From positions 7,422,001 to 7,486,000 of the forward strand of contig NC_063158.1 of NCBI RefSeq assembly GCF_020921035.1: a DNA stretch of 64,000 nt. The letters run 5' to 3'. The DNA is from Rhodamnia argentea (taxonomy: Eukaryota; Streptophyta; Magnoliopsida; Myrtales; Myrtaceae). A program made the position numbers and the translations under genes. Below, one piece after another: positions 35,273 through 48,185 of the stretch (the first letter of the stretch is position 1; each line of letters begins with the position of its first letter). Under the pieces are notes generated by a model, which was not told the origin of the DNA, searched no databases, and was given only the letters and a program-made list of their open reading frames with translations.

Positions 35273-37692
35273 CGATGGTGATGTCAACCGGAGTTGATGG
35301 TGTTGAGACTACGCGTGGTTTAGTGGCAGTGAGGCCGGATCTGTGGAGATTGGGTGGCGGGTGATGGCTGTGGTGAGTCAGAACATGGTTGGCAGCGGTG
35401 AGGTCGATAAGCGGTGGCAATGGTGCAACGACGACAGTCGATCCATATGGTGATTTTGAAGTCTTTTAGGGTGGTGTATGTTGGAAATAATGGCGGCCTA
35501 TGGCGATTGAGAAATTGAAACTTCTAAAATAAAGAATTTTAGTTCAATCCGAACTATTGTTGTTTGCATGGCGGGACGGCCTAATTCTAGAAGAACACGG
35601 CAAACACGAACATGGACATTTTAACGATTACTTGACAGTGCTAGTGCCACATCAACATTTTGTAGGCATGAATTTAACCAAGGCATTATATGGGAAAAGA
35701 ACACTAAATGTGACATGATTTTCGTATGGCGTTCACTTTAATATCAAAACTTTTCGCCCGATCACTTAGTACGCGAATAATAACTATCCTGTTTTTGGAA
35801 TCAATTTATGGCTAGAAATAAATTTTTCTATTTTTAATTTCTAGACGAGTTTCTAAACAGATAAACGCATTTGATAACGACACAAAATTTCTATTTTTGA
35901 AATTAAAATTCATTTGATAATAGTATAAAATTTCTAGGGTGGTCGCCAGCAGACGACGAACCGGTGGACTACTCATGGCAACCAGCAATAAGCGGATGGG
36001 CGACCAAGGGCCGGCGGACCAACGAACAAGTGGACTGTAAACCGCAACCAGCGGACCGACAATCGACGATTGGTGGCCAACGAGCCGGTGTGTGGTGGAT
36101 CGACGGACAGCGTCTGGAGGACCGACAATCGAAAGAACTAAGAGATAGTAGACCAGGGACCGACGGACGGCGGACCGAGGATTGGTGGACCGGCGACCGG
36201 GACATGAGAGAGAGGGAATGAGTGATGAGAAGAATTCCTATTTATCATTTATATTCTAGAAATAAAACAGCTGAAAATTTTTACTTCTTAATTCCGTTTT
36301 AAACCTTTTTCTAGAACAAATTTATATTTGTGTTCCAAATATGTTCCAAAATAGGTTTGGAATAGAAAAATTATCAAAAAAGTCCTAAACATTTCACACT
36401 TTTGCCAATTCCATCATAAACCCTTTTAAGTTTGCCGATTCAGTTATGAACCTTTTCAACTCTTGCCGATCAGTCTTATTGACCGAAAATCGCTAACATG
36501 GCACCGTCGGCGCTAGCGTGAATAATTTTTAAATATTTCTATGAAAAAATTCGTATTTTTTTTAATTTTTATTTTTATTTTTCCTCTTTCTTTTTGCTGG
36601 CTTCCCTTGCCGGTGACCATTGGCTCTTGGTTTCTGGTCCATCTGAAATGGCTCCCGTTGCCCTAAGGGTTTGGAGAAGAACCGACCCCTTTCCCGAAGT
36701 CATTTCTCTATGATTCTGTCAAAAAGATCTCGTAACTTTTTCATTAAGGAAACGTTTGTGGGGAGTTGGCTTGTGGCTATGGGATGTTCCCGGTTTGTCT
36801 TTACGTGCAGAGGATGTTCTTGTTTGTGGTGGTGGTGGTGGTGGTGGTGGTGATGGGGATGTGCGACGGCGAGACACGGCCCGGTTCACGAGGCGGTGCT
36901 TGGGGATTTGGCGGAGGTCGTTTTCACGTGCCTTGCGAAAGTCGAGCAGCCTCGATCGGCTCACACTCCGTTGTCCCCATGGCGTCTCTCTCTCTGCTGC
37001 TTCAAACTTTCTTCCTTCTTTCCACCCATTTTTTCATTTTTTATGTTTGCCCCAGTCGGGTGCTGCAATCTTTTACACTTAATTGTGAATTTCTATATGT
37101 TTTGTTTTTTGGGGTCAACTTCAGCAATGTTTCCCCCTTGAAGTTTTGAAATGGATTGCGGATGTCCGTTCCCCCTTAACGCGGACTCCAACCGTAAATC
37201 TCACCATTAAGTTGGATTGTCACTTAGCTAAAATAATCAAATTGGTTCCGATTCATGAGATAAAAAGATCATTTCAATTACATTAAAGTTTAAGGAACAA
37301 ATTGAATAAGAGGATGATGACCAATTTTAATATTGCATATGCCTCCATAACATGTGTGTGTGTGTTTTTTTTTTATTATGCCCGATCGAAACTCCATATG
37401 ACGATGTTTAACTTTAGCGCTTTTAAGTGAAAAGGGCATATTATTTCGAACTCTTTAGAAAATGATTTGCACCAATCAAAATAAATTTTTCCATAACACA
37501 CTAATAAATAATATTTTTTTTAAATTAGTAAGAATATACATATGCTCGAGCTTCCACTATCCAAGCCCTGCAGGAATAATATTACCAGCATGCCAACCCT
37601 TCCCCAACTAAAATTTCTTAAATTCAGATCAAGTCATGCCGAACCCCGATTAAAGGAAGTACAACCCGTTAGTCCAAATGATGTGAATTTAC

Positions 37693-38250
37693 TAGGGGTG
37701 AGCATGGTTTGATGATAAAACCCGAAACCGGATCCATTGGGAACATATTCGGTTTCAAGTTCTAAGGTATGTAGCATAGGTTTTAGGTTCTAAAAATTGA
37801 GGAATCTGTTTTGACGGGTGGATTTCGGGTTTCGTGTAGATAGAACTTAAAACTTGTAACAAGTTTGTATTTTTTTTTTTTTTGTATATGTTTTTGAGCG
37901 ATCCTACGGTATTCTATGTGATCCAATGATGAGTGCATAATCTGCAATCATGAGTCCGAACTTCTATTTCCAGTGATATTTATGACTGAAATTTTTACTT
38001 TGTTAATATTTTATATTTATTGGTGTGACTAAATATGAGTTATAGTTAATGGATTATAGCAAGAGATGTTGATCATTGAAAATATTGATTCACTGTAATT
38101 GTTCAATTAAGAATACAAGTGAGACCTAAGTAAAATCTAAAGCCAACCCGAACTTATAACAGAATAGATTAAAAAATGATAAACCTATTTGAATGGATAG
38201 ATTCTAGATTTCAAATGAAATCCGGAGGGAATGAAACCACCCACTCCTAA
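37693..38250. mobile_element. possible hAT-type MITE
   Basis: The left end TAGGGGTGAGCATGG and the right end CCACCCACTCCTA are imperfect inverted repeats, with AATTTA-containing sequence on both outer sides. The inside has the familiar run of GGTTTCGGGTTT-like motifs and their inverses. The assignment is tentative. Confidence 0.35.
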
Positions 38251-38904
38251 AATTTAGGAGGCAGAAGATTAGAAATACTCCGTAAGCCTCTTCAACTTAG
38301 GAAGCAGCATCTTGCCATCTTTGCACGGACCCACATGAATTTCAAATACGATAGCTTCCATTTTTCATAAGAATAAATAAATAAAAATTATTTTTATCAT
38401 CCACATAAATATTTTTACATAAACTACTCAACAATAAAAATATTGACTAATCATTTTAAACAGTACAAACGATCATTTTCAAAAAATATTTTTTTTTTTT
38501 AAATCATTTATTTTTCATAAAACAAACGGAGTTTAAATCTATATATGCTCGAACTTCTCCATAGCATCCAAAACTAATGCAAGCGAGAACTTTTTAGACT
38601 TCCTACGGCGAGGGGAACAAAGAGTCACGAACGCGCTACATCACCCAAAAACAGTTGGTCATCAATCTTTGCTTTGCATCAACAAAGGTCCTATTCAACT
38701 CCCAGAGAACTCTCTGTAATGTTAGCACACGATTGTACCGTTCGAGAACTGAATAAATATGATAAATACATCTGACTTTGGTACAGAATGCTCTCACACC
38801 CAAATTGCGGTCCCTGGTTCTTGAACAAGCTTCGTTCTTTTTGCCTCTTCCATCCTACAATTTTCTTGAGCAAAGGCGCCAGAGGATACAAGATCATCAA
38901 TCGG

Positions 38905-41900
38905 TTACGTCCTCTTCATAAGATACCCCAAGATAAGGCCAAGCAAGCCGATGAGAACGACGTATATAAACGAAATACCGCCGTGGCCTCTCTTGGTTTG
39001 TCGCTTCAAAAGCTCCTGTTGAAATTTATTGAGACATCAATGCAAGACCAATAAAAGGCAAGGTATGCTGCTCGCAGAAGTAGACATTTCCATCGCCCAT
39101 CACATGGTGAAGTGCATCTATAAACATGCTATGTATCGCGCAATCTCTTTTTCTTTCCTATTTCCCTTTAACCACATATTTTGCCATATTCAGTCAAACA
39201 TTAGGTCATAACCATGCCTGCATTTGCCAGACCTAACTTTATCTTCTAACAATTCTGGAAGGTTAGGAGACAACGAAACAGCCAACAGAACTAGTCCAAC
39301 AGAATACAAAAAGGAAAATCTAGGACTAACCATGAATATCATGATCCATCAACAGCAACTCAATTAACCGACGGCTGATTTATTGACACAATCGACAATA
39401 TATTTCTTTGGGGTCCATCTCAGAAGATCTGCATTGCTCTCCCCTCCAAAATGGCCAGAATAATCCCTCCTTGGACAATTATTAATTCAAATACTCATGA
39501 TTCCTCATCAAATTGCCAACCCCTTTTGACCTGTCCTATGAATGCCGGTCACCTATATATGAAGTACTTTTGACTGATTTAGAATATTAAACATGGATCT
39601 TCCCATGAAATGACTGGCTTCCAGCTTGATACAATTCCAGCATTGTACATTAAAATAGTGGTTTGCAGCCACTATACCATCTTTTTTTTTTTAATCAAAG
39701 CCACTATCTTTAAGTGGTTGACATTTGCATCAGCAGAATTAGTTCCCATCGTTTTTCCTAGAATAGATTTTACTTGCTAATTTAAAGGTTAAAAGCACCA
39801 CATTTCACCATTAAATCACGACTGGCACCTAAGCACCACATTTCACCATAAATTACCTAGGTAGTAAAAAGCCCAGATAGCCTTGTCCAGGTTCATCTTC
39901 AGACCATCACTCAATTATGCCACTCTTGGTTTAAACATTATTGCTTAGTAGACGGTATCATTTCTAGTGAAAATTCCATCGAAATGAGAAGGGAAGTAAA
40001 CTAAACCTTACAGCAAGGGCAAGGCCTTCTTCAGAACAACAAATGAAACAAAAGTCATTCACATTACCACTTACCAATTCCTGTTGAAGCTTGTTATTTA
40101 GCTGAATAGCTGAGTTTTTCTCCTCAGTCAATTTCAAAATTAGAGCCTTTGCCTGGAACAAGAGGAAATATGTCAAACTAAGAGACAAGCAATTCATATA
40201 AATAGTAATTCCTTAGTTAAATAACAAGGGTCAAAGTTATGGGCTTTGATTTCTTGGTCAGTGCAACACAGGCTTTATATTCAAATTGAGACTCGCATCA
40301 CAAAAGAAATCACACTAATTGGCCATCAAATGAAACAACATTAGAATTTTCAAAGATCTATTAATCCCGCAATAATTAAACTGTTTAAGTCATTTTCTGT
40401 CACAAGAAAAAGGTTTCCATTGAGGAGGCTCCATACAAAGCCATAGCAATATTCAGGAGTCCTTTGCTCCAATACACTCCCAGCACAATATTTAGAACAT
40501 CTGCTTTCCGTACACTATGGTACAATGTAAGATCCATACCTTCTGTCTCCTTTTAGGGGTTGAAAACATATTAATTAACATATTATCAAACAAAGTGAAA
40601 CCTATGTCAATCTCTCCACATCCTGGTATAGTATTTGTAGATGTAATGACCTCAAAATAAAACACCCATAATAAATTACAGCCATCATAGTTTTTGTCAA
40701 CTAGAGCTTTCATCGAATGAAGTGGACACAACTCATAGGTCTCCGACATCTACATGGAAGGTGCAAAGCTCAGTGGATGGAAAATGAATAGGAGCACAAT
40801 TGCACCAAGAGAGCATGGTAAAGAGAGAAATGCTGAAGACACTTTACAAAAAGCTTGTTTACTAAGCGATTCAGCCAGATTCGATTGGATGAAATTCGCC
40901 TGGGACCACCATCTTTTAAATATCTTATGTGAACCTGCCAAATCACTTAGCATGCAAGTTTTAATATAAGCTCTTCGCACATCTAGTAAAAAATTTATCA
41001 GGAAGATGTATCAATACACATGTTTCTCATTCCAGTTATATCCTATACATAAATTGGCCAATCAAAGTTTTGTCGTTAGTCTCAAGACGCACATACATCA
41101 GAAGCGTGCTTTTCAAATGGCCAAGTGTTAAATATGACGTAGATGATGCTGTTGCGGCAAAATCTCAAACTCCAAATGAACAGGCTGATTTCTGCAGAAC
41201 TACGAGGTTGATAGGGAGACTAAGGCAATTGACTAGATGGCCTTCAATCATGGATAGCAACTATTGCTAGCAACGTAAGAGTGACTGAATAAGGTACACT
41301 AAAGACTTCATTGGGGCCAGGCCAAAGAAGTAGTCTTCGAAGTAATGTACATACGACATGTCTAATCTAACAAATGCAATAAACTCCTAATTGCATTCAC
41401 AAGATCCCCAAGGACGAATCAAGTCATAATACAATTGAAAGAACATTCCAGATTCCCGCAAGTTGCTATCACCACTGACGCCACATACTACCAACAAGGC
41501 CAGATGTAGTCCATCCTGGTCCTATTATTTTTCTCACTCAGGTGCAGCTTTTCACCTCATCAAGTTCAACAGTCTAAAGCAAGCCTCTTAATCCATGCTA
41601 CACATGCTATCTGTCATGACTGAGCAAAGACCAATAAGTACTGGCTAATAGTAGCCAAATGTTGCCTTTGCCTTTATTTACTATATTATGCTTTAACATT
41701 TTTCTTCTTCTTGCTTCTGTACACTCGTGATGCACTGGGGAGTTTGCTTCGTAACATTGTATTATTTATCAATTATTTATCAAATAGATTATATTTCAAA
41801 CAGAGTTTACTCATAGCTTGCGATGATCCAAGAGTACCCCAGGTTGGAAGTCCACCAACTGCTCACTATAAAAAGAAAGCATCCATCCTTCACCAACTAA

Positions 41901-44900
41901 AAGGATGAGCGAATTAAGAAAAAAAACAATGAAGAGATTACAAATTTACATAAGCAAGTTCAAAAAGCTCAACTATATACAGGAGTATTACTAACGTAAA
42001 CCATATGCCTAATATACTAGTAAGTACATTGGAGGTGAGAATTGACCATGAAAAGTGACGCTGATAAAAACTTTTCATAGTCTAAAGAACATAAACAGGA
42101 GAACTAGCATTTTCAAAAAAGAGCCAATGGAATTTGGAAGAAACCGAGGTCGTTTTGAAATAACATAAGAACACATGTTGAGAGTTTTGAATCCTCTGGA
42201 ACATATCTTGGGGCTTGGGGTATTGAGAGAAAACAGGCTATGGGATACATATAGAGACAAGGAAGAGCTCAGTGGAAAGCATTCAAAGTGAATGCAGATA
42301 ATTCTTGGAGATTTGAAATGACTGATGAAAGATGGGAATTGTCGGCTACACCACCCATTATGTGCAACTGGTCACTTGTTGAATCATCAATATGTCTATG
42401 ACAATCTGACTTTGGAGTTTGATGTAGTTCCAGGATGATATAAGAGTATAATGAGATTGGCTCTAACTCCAAGTATGCAAGACAAAATCATGGATGAGTT
42501 GTCAATATATAAGAGAGTCATTAGCCTATTTGGCTGGGACCTTGCTGTAAAAGAATAACTAGGTAATCCGCACTTGGCTATAGAACTTATATTTGGTCAG
42601 TGCTTCCTCCAATTTTTTTCCTAAATAGTTATTAGTAACTCTTTAAATAAATCATCTAGCTAAATGATGGGAAATTTATGCAATGCCAGCTCCAAATGTA
42701 CAAAGGTCACTATTAAATTTGACAAGTAATTCATCCAGATGAGAAAGAACCCAAAGCATTCTTTAGGAAGCAACTAAATATGATTAGACAAAAACATTGC
42801 CAATTAGTTTTATTCGGTAAATCTAATTCAATATTTGATTATCTCAGTCTACATTTGCAGATTCACATAAAAAGGAGTTTAGGACTGGTAAAAAAACGAC
42901 CAAACAATTTCAGATCTAGCTCTTAAGGTATATCTTTTTGATCAGACACTGACTCGATCATCGGAAGAAGAATTAGGCCTCTTTTGCAAGACAATGAGTT
43001 GAGGTGAAGTTGCATGTGGAACTCAAGCTGAAGAACTCATCAAGAGCAAAAGATCTGATCTCAATCTAGATCGAGACAAGAATAAAGGCCTCATCTTCAC
43101 AATCACATTTTACGGAAGAAGTTAATAGTGAGCAAATTAATGAGGAAAATGTGGAAAACTACGTGAGTGGAGGGGAAGAAAGAGATGCAGATTTGGGTGA
43201 TGAGATGAAACCACTGAGAAATTATCTTCTGTCCTTTTGCTTGTTTTTTGGCTAAAGTTAGCATGTTGCAAATTCTATATTCTTCTAAAGTTGTATGGCA
43301 TTATGATTGGGCTATTCTTCATTCTATCCTACAGTTAGAGTGCATGTTTTTCTTGCCCATCATCTATCTATATACTTTGATTTAATACGATCTATTCTTG
43401 CTTGATTAGTGATCCTAAGAAAGTCGATGCCTACTTTACTCAGGCAAGCAATTGTTATGCTTTCGGGATCCGGCGTTTTAGAGTCTTAGCACCTTTTACG
43501 TTTGACTACACTATCCTCAACTCAAGCGACACATCCAATCAAGTTATTTCCTTTATTCATGAATCTAACTCCACAGTCTTTAATCTACTTCCACAGAAGA
43601 CGAGTCATATTAGTATTATCTTAGCATTTCCACATACTCACGTATTAGCTAACTGTAATAGTATAATCCACACACAATCACATATCCTTCCAACCATGTT
43701 TGATAATGAGAAATGCCTTAAAATAGTTCTTCATCATGGAACCGAAATGTCCCTATTATTACTCCATTCCATCCACTACAACAAACCTCTCCCCTTTCTT
43801 AACATTGCAAATTGTAAAATGCATTCATACATATTACTTTTTCTTGATAATACTGCATTGACGAAGGAAACTTCTGCACTCCACCTTCACAATACCTTAT
43901 TGTCCTTTTGGGAGAATAAGAAAGATGTGCTCCTAAATATCCACAATCTACTTATGAGTAATCAAACTTGAAAAGGCCATAATTCAAGATTGCTATACCA
44001 AGTCATATCTGCATAATTATTTCATCATCACCCCAATAATTATTGTTTTAATAGGCTAAAAGTTTGTCCACATCCGTACATATTATACGTCCATGGAGAA
44101 ATAAACTCTCTCTGTCAAAACCAGAGAAACACTTATATTTCCATACAAAAATTCCTTTAAACTAGTTCTTCATTATCCACCTCGTTCAAATGAAAAAGAA
44201 AAACCATAAATAAGAATCTTGAAGAGGAAAAGATCATATTACCTTCCATGAACTCTCAAGCTAAATGATGGATAATGTCAGACATAGGACATTGCCAATA
44301 AGCCAGTGGAATAAGAACCAAAGAAGAATCACAATTGTTGTATTGCCTTTTTCATTCATTAGATCTGGAATCCTTTTTCGCCTTTTGTGTTTGGTTGTCA
44401 ATGAGGACGGTTAGCCAATCCCTAATAGTAAAGGTTACCAACTTAAGGTTGCAGTTTCCGATTTAACTGCAGATGTTCACACACTTATATGCAATTACCG
44501 AATGACAAAATAAAAAGTTTAACTTGTTTTGGCAATTCTTAATGCGTGCATAAAACATAAAGCACCTCGGATGAATTGTCCTGCGGCTCATCAAATGTCT
44601 TTGAAGCCTGAAACAACAATCGACCACTGTATTATAATCTATTGCAGATGAAACAAGCACTCTGATGTCGTGTTATATTTCAGATACCAATAATTCAAGA
44701 ATATATCAAGCACTCACAGCCGTAAATTCAAAGTTATTCAAGTTTCCATTATCTGAAATGGAGGCTCGTGGTGAGGAACCTTCTTCTGATCCTTCTCGAA
44801 CTGGGGATGGAGGCCGAGGGGGAGCCACATAAACGACCCTCAGCTTACACTCTTCGACATTGTGGCCCGATTCTTTATTGAACTGGAATCCAACACCAAT

Positions 44901-45227
44901 AACGTCCACTAGGTTAATTTCTACATAAATTGAACCAAAGTGAGCACTGTTAGCAAAGTCTCTGTAACACCCATTACCATTTCAGGTGTGATATCCTTTG
45001 TGCTAGCCCCCGGACTTGCAGTTACACTTTGAAGGAGAAACTTATCCTTGCAGTTCATGTCAAGAGGTGCTTCCTTTTGAGCTTGCATTGTAACTGCAAA
45101 GTAAGCATGGCATCGTTCATAAGGACATAAAATTTAAGCTTAATTAAACACTACAAGTCGATCAATAATGAAAATGAGGGAATGATTAAGGATTGTCTCT
45201 CAGGACGCGTGCTCACCCATCCGCGAA

Positions 45228-45267
<40 letters not shown>

Positions 45268-45750
45268 CCTATAACATCACAGGTAGACCTAGGAAATATG
45301 ATTCCAGTGTTAGGCCTGACGCAGTACTTCTTCGGATTCGTCGTCTTCACCTGAAAACACCATAAACGACGCATGCAAGAAAAAGGAAAAAAAACTCAAA
45401 TTCAGGTAGAAGAAAGAGTACAGCGAGGAATCGCAAAGCGAATCGGTATGCAAGAGATTCCCAGAGCCGTAGGAAATCAAATTTCACCTTGAAAGCTACA
45501 TAGCTGTCGGTCTTGTTAGAAAGCTGGAGAGAGCAAGAGATCTGCTTCCTCAACTCGACTGAGCAAAAGAATTAGCAAAATCAGGCACGGAATTCCCAAA
45601 GTAAAAAAAGGAAAAAAGAACGCCGAACAGAGATCGGGCGGGCACGGAGAAGCAAGCAACGAAGCAGCTCAAAGATGAGAGAATCCGAAGAGGCTCACAA
45701 GCGAATTGAAGCTCCTGAGGTTCGATTCTGAGGAGATCGCCCATACCCAT
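38905..45750 (-). CDS. VAP27-type vesicle-associated protein, complete (8 exons)
   Basis: ER-membrane tether of the VAP family. The MSP domain binds FFAT-motif proteins and links the ER to plasma membrane, cytoskeleton and lipid-transfer partners. Exons: 45699-45750, 45488-45558, 45269-45350, 44978-45093, 44718-44882, 44566-44607, 40075-40152, 38905-39015; all are in phase, giving 238 aa (normal). The MSP domain occupies residues 1-125, including [15 protein letters not shown] and the CDV turn. [21 protein letters not shown] linker follows. The coiled coil is [20 protein letters not shown]. The C-terminal anchor ([20 protein letters not shown]) is at 213-238. Intron 6 is 4.4 kb. It is the only copy of the local array with the anchor exons. 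Confidence 0.95.
40153..44565 (-). other. 4.4-kb intron 6 of the complete VAP27 gene
   Basis: It separates the linker exon from the coiled-coil exon. A 189-codon open stretch without stops lies on the opposite strand at 43402-43971. It starts with TTG, has its first ATG only at about 43698, and resembles no family I know. The rest shows nothing I can name. Confidence 0.6.
45234..45262. repeat. (GA)n microsatellite
   Basis: About 14 GA units in VAP27 intron 3, next to the splice donor of exon 3. Confidence 0.93.
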
Positions 45751-45773
45751 GGCGGAACCGCGGGGACAGATCG

Positions 45774-45807
45774 GAGGCGGAGGCGGAGGCGGAGGCGGAG
45801 GCGGAAC
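45774..45807. repeat. (GGAGGC)n repeat in the VAP27 5' leader
   Basis: Five to six hexamer units just upstream of the ATG. The two shorter VAP27 copies lack it at the matching position. Confidence 0.88.
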
Positions 45808-46589
45808 CTCTCCCTGCGGCGAGCGACGGCGAGAGAGAGAGCGAAGGCGGAGCGAGCAAGAGAGAGAAAGGGAGAGACGGAGAGAGAGAACGTGGGAGCG
45901 GGACGGCGACGTTTGTACCCGATTCCGATTCCACTTTGACGTCCGCTTTGGGCTGCTGCGGTCTCCTCTAACATCGGCAGTGTCCCACCTCAATGCTGCC
46001 CCGTCATCTCCCCTTTTCGTACATTTTTCCCACTATACAACGAGAAAATCATCCGGACAAAAAGAAATATGAAACATATGACAAGATACGATAAGCTTAA
46101 CATTGCACGTCGAATTGTAATTTAATTATTTGACTGTAAATTCAAAACCATAATACTTTTGTGTTGACGCAAATTATAAACACGATTATGGCATGATATG
46201 GTGAACTGCCACACTAAGTCAACAGTTGAGCAAAAAGATGAGCCACCATAAAACTCAAACCAAACCATCCGATTCGAATTGTACGGAAATCTTCGAGTCA
46301 GTTCGATTTCGATTGAGCCAATTTCTATTCGGGGGTTATCGAAATATGAAATTCATATCGGTCGATTTGGGTATAGGGTCGAAACCCGAACCCACCCCGA
46401 CGCCCCTAGGCCAGGCCCAAGCCGAACCTCAAGGTTGGGCCTAAATTTTGGCCCAAACCAGCCCATCATAAGATATCTGCACACACAAATGTCTGAGTCC
46501 AGCTCACTCCAGGGCCCACTAAATATCCCATTGCACTTTTAGCCTCATTTTACTGGCTACACATAATGGTACATTTGAGTTCCCTGCCT

Positions 46590-47008
46590 TGCCAACTTGG
46601 GAGGGCAACCAAATATTCTAAGCAGTTTGCCTAAGATTATAGGACGTAACTTGGTTTTGATCCAATCCACTCCAAATCAACCGACGATTTCGCAATTCTA
46701 GGGGTAACTACTGTGCTATTCCCAGGAAAAACGAAAATACAAGATGAGCCGGACAATATAGGTATTAAGAAAAGGGGTTTCCCGAGGCTCTAAAATCTAG
46801 TTCACCTACCGGTTCTCTAGAGATCGATCCATGGAAAAACGCTTATGGAAGTGGCAAAAACGATAGATACTGCTTTTTGGCATTTTCTTAAAGGGTTCAT
46901 ATAAAACGTAAAAGAATCGTCCTGCGACTCAATAAATGCCCATGAAGTCTAAAACCACAAGTGACCACTGTATTCTAACCTATTGCAGAAGGAACAAGCA
47001 TTATAACA
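46590..47008 (-). pseudogene. VAP27 3' remnant with dead exon 6 (copy 2 flank)
   Basis: The stretch 46907-46948 lines up with exon 6 of the complete gene: acceptor AG kept, then codons reading TSWAFIESQDDSF against [13 protein letters not shown]. The donor GAG|GTGCTT has become ACG|TTTTAT, so it can no longer splice onward. Beyond it (46590-46870) the sequence is similar to 50130-51200, showing that the duplicated block reached past the gene. Confidence 0.7.
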
Positions 47009-48025
47009 TCATGGTTTATTGCGGATGAAGATAGAATTAAGGATATATCGAGCACTCACAGCTGTGAATTCAAGGTTATTCGAGTTTCTAATGGCTGGAA
47101 CGGAGGCTCGTGGTGAAAACCCTTCTCGAACTCGGGATGGAGGCCGAGGGGGAGCCACGTAAACAACCCTCACCTTGCACTCTTTGACATCGCGGCCCGG
47201 TTCTGCATTGAACTGGAATCCGACACCGGCAGACTCGGTTAGGTTAATTTCTGCATTAAGAGAACTCAAGTCAATAATTACCATTTCTCGCGTGATATCC
47301 TTTGCGGTCGCCCCCGGACTTGCAGTTACACTTTGGAAGAGAAGCTTATCCTTGCAGTTCATGTCAGGAGGTGCTTCCGTTTGAGCTTGCATTGTAACTG
47401 CGTGGTAAGCATGGTAGCACTTACAAGGGCATAAAGATTTAGTTTGATTAAAGAATAAGAAGTCGATCGATCATGAACCTGAGAGAACAACTAAGGATTG
47501 TCTCTCATGATGCGATCGCGCGCCTGTACTCGAAAGTTGAGCAAGAGAGAGACCTTTAACATCACAGGTAGACCAAGGCAACACGATTTCAGTGTTAGGC
47601 CTGACGAAGTACTTCTTCGGCTTCGTCGTCATCACCTGCAAACACCATAGACGACGCGTGCAAAAAGCTCTCAAAATTCAGGAAGAAAAAAGAGCACAGC
47701 GAAGATTTGGAAAGGGAAATGATATGCAAGAGATTCTAGGAGCCGTGGAAAATCAAATTTTTACCTTGAAAGCTACATAGTTATCGGTCTCATTCGACAG
47801 CTGGAGAGAGCAAGAGATCAGCTTCCTCAACTCCACTGAGCAAACATTAGCAAAATCAGACATGGGATTCCCATAAAGAAAAAGAAGAACAAAAGTTGAC
47901 TCCGAACGGAGATCGGATGGGCACGAGAAAGAAACGTGGCAGTTCAAAGATTAAAGAACCCGATGAGGCTTACAAGGGAACTGAAGCTCTTGAGGTTCGA
48001 TTCTGAGGAGATCACCGGTGCTCAT
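47009..48025 (-). CDS. VAP27-like, MSP domain only (copy 2)
   Basis: Exons 47974-48025, 47765-47835, 47554-47635, 47282-47397 and 47009-47212 give 174 aa. The MSP domain is complete ([44 protein letters not shown]) with the APPRPPSRVREG linker. The coiled-coil and membrane-anchor exons are absent. The reading frame ends by running 16 codons into intron 5 (VSARYILNSIFIRNKP). The alternative, splicing to the dead exon 6 at 46948, also gives a stop and no anchor. All remaining splice sites and phases match the complete gene. If expressed, it would be a soluble FFAT-binding protein; if not, a young pseudogene. Confidence 0.75.
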
Positions 48026-48185
48026 GGCTGAATCACAGGGAGAGATCAGAGACGAACGCAGAACTTTTCTCTGCAGCAAGTAACAGCGAAAGCTCAGAGA
48101 GAGAGAGACAGGAGTGAGACGGTATCGTTTGTAAGCCTCACCGGATTTTGACTCGACGTAATATATTTACACAAGCATTATAACA

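Larger units (their letters stand above)
34801..38904. other. intergenic, repeat-rich
   Basis: No gene is supported. It contains (GGT)n runs at 35236-35272 and 36828-36854, a GC-rich core of CGGACCGAC-like units at 35940-36215 between AT-rich arms, a family A half-element at about 36370-36520, a possible hAT-type MITE at 37693-38250, and the VAP27 3' untranslated region at its right end. The GC-rich open frames are repeat-derived. Confidence 0.5.

Noticed and set aside
36756-37149. 108- and 127-codon frames with a poly-Val run
   Set aside because: Driven by a (GGT)n microsatellite. No ATG context, splice structure or family match supports a gene.
45669-46072. Frames of 77-147 codons with poly-Gly, Pro or Arg/Glu runs
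   Set aside because: They come from the GGAGGC and GA repeats in the VAP27 leader.
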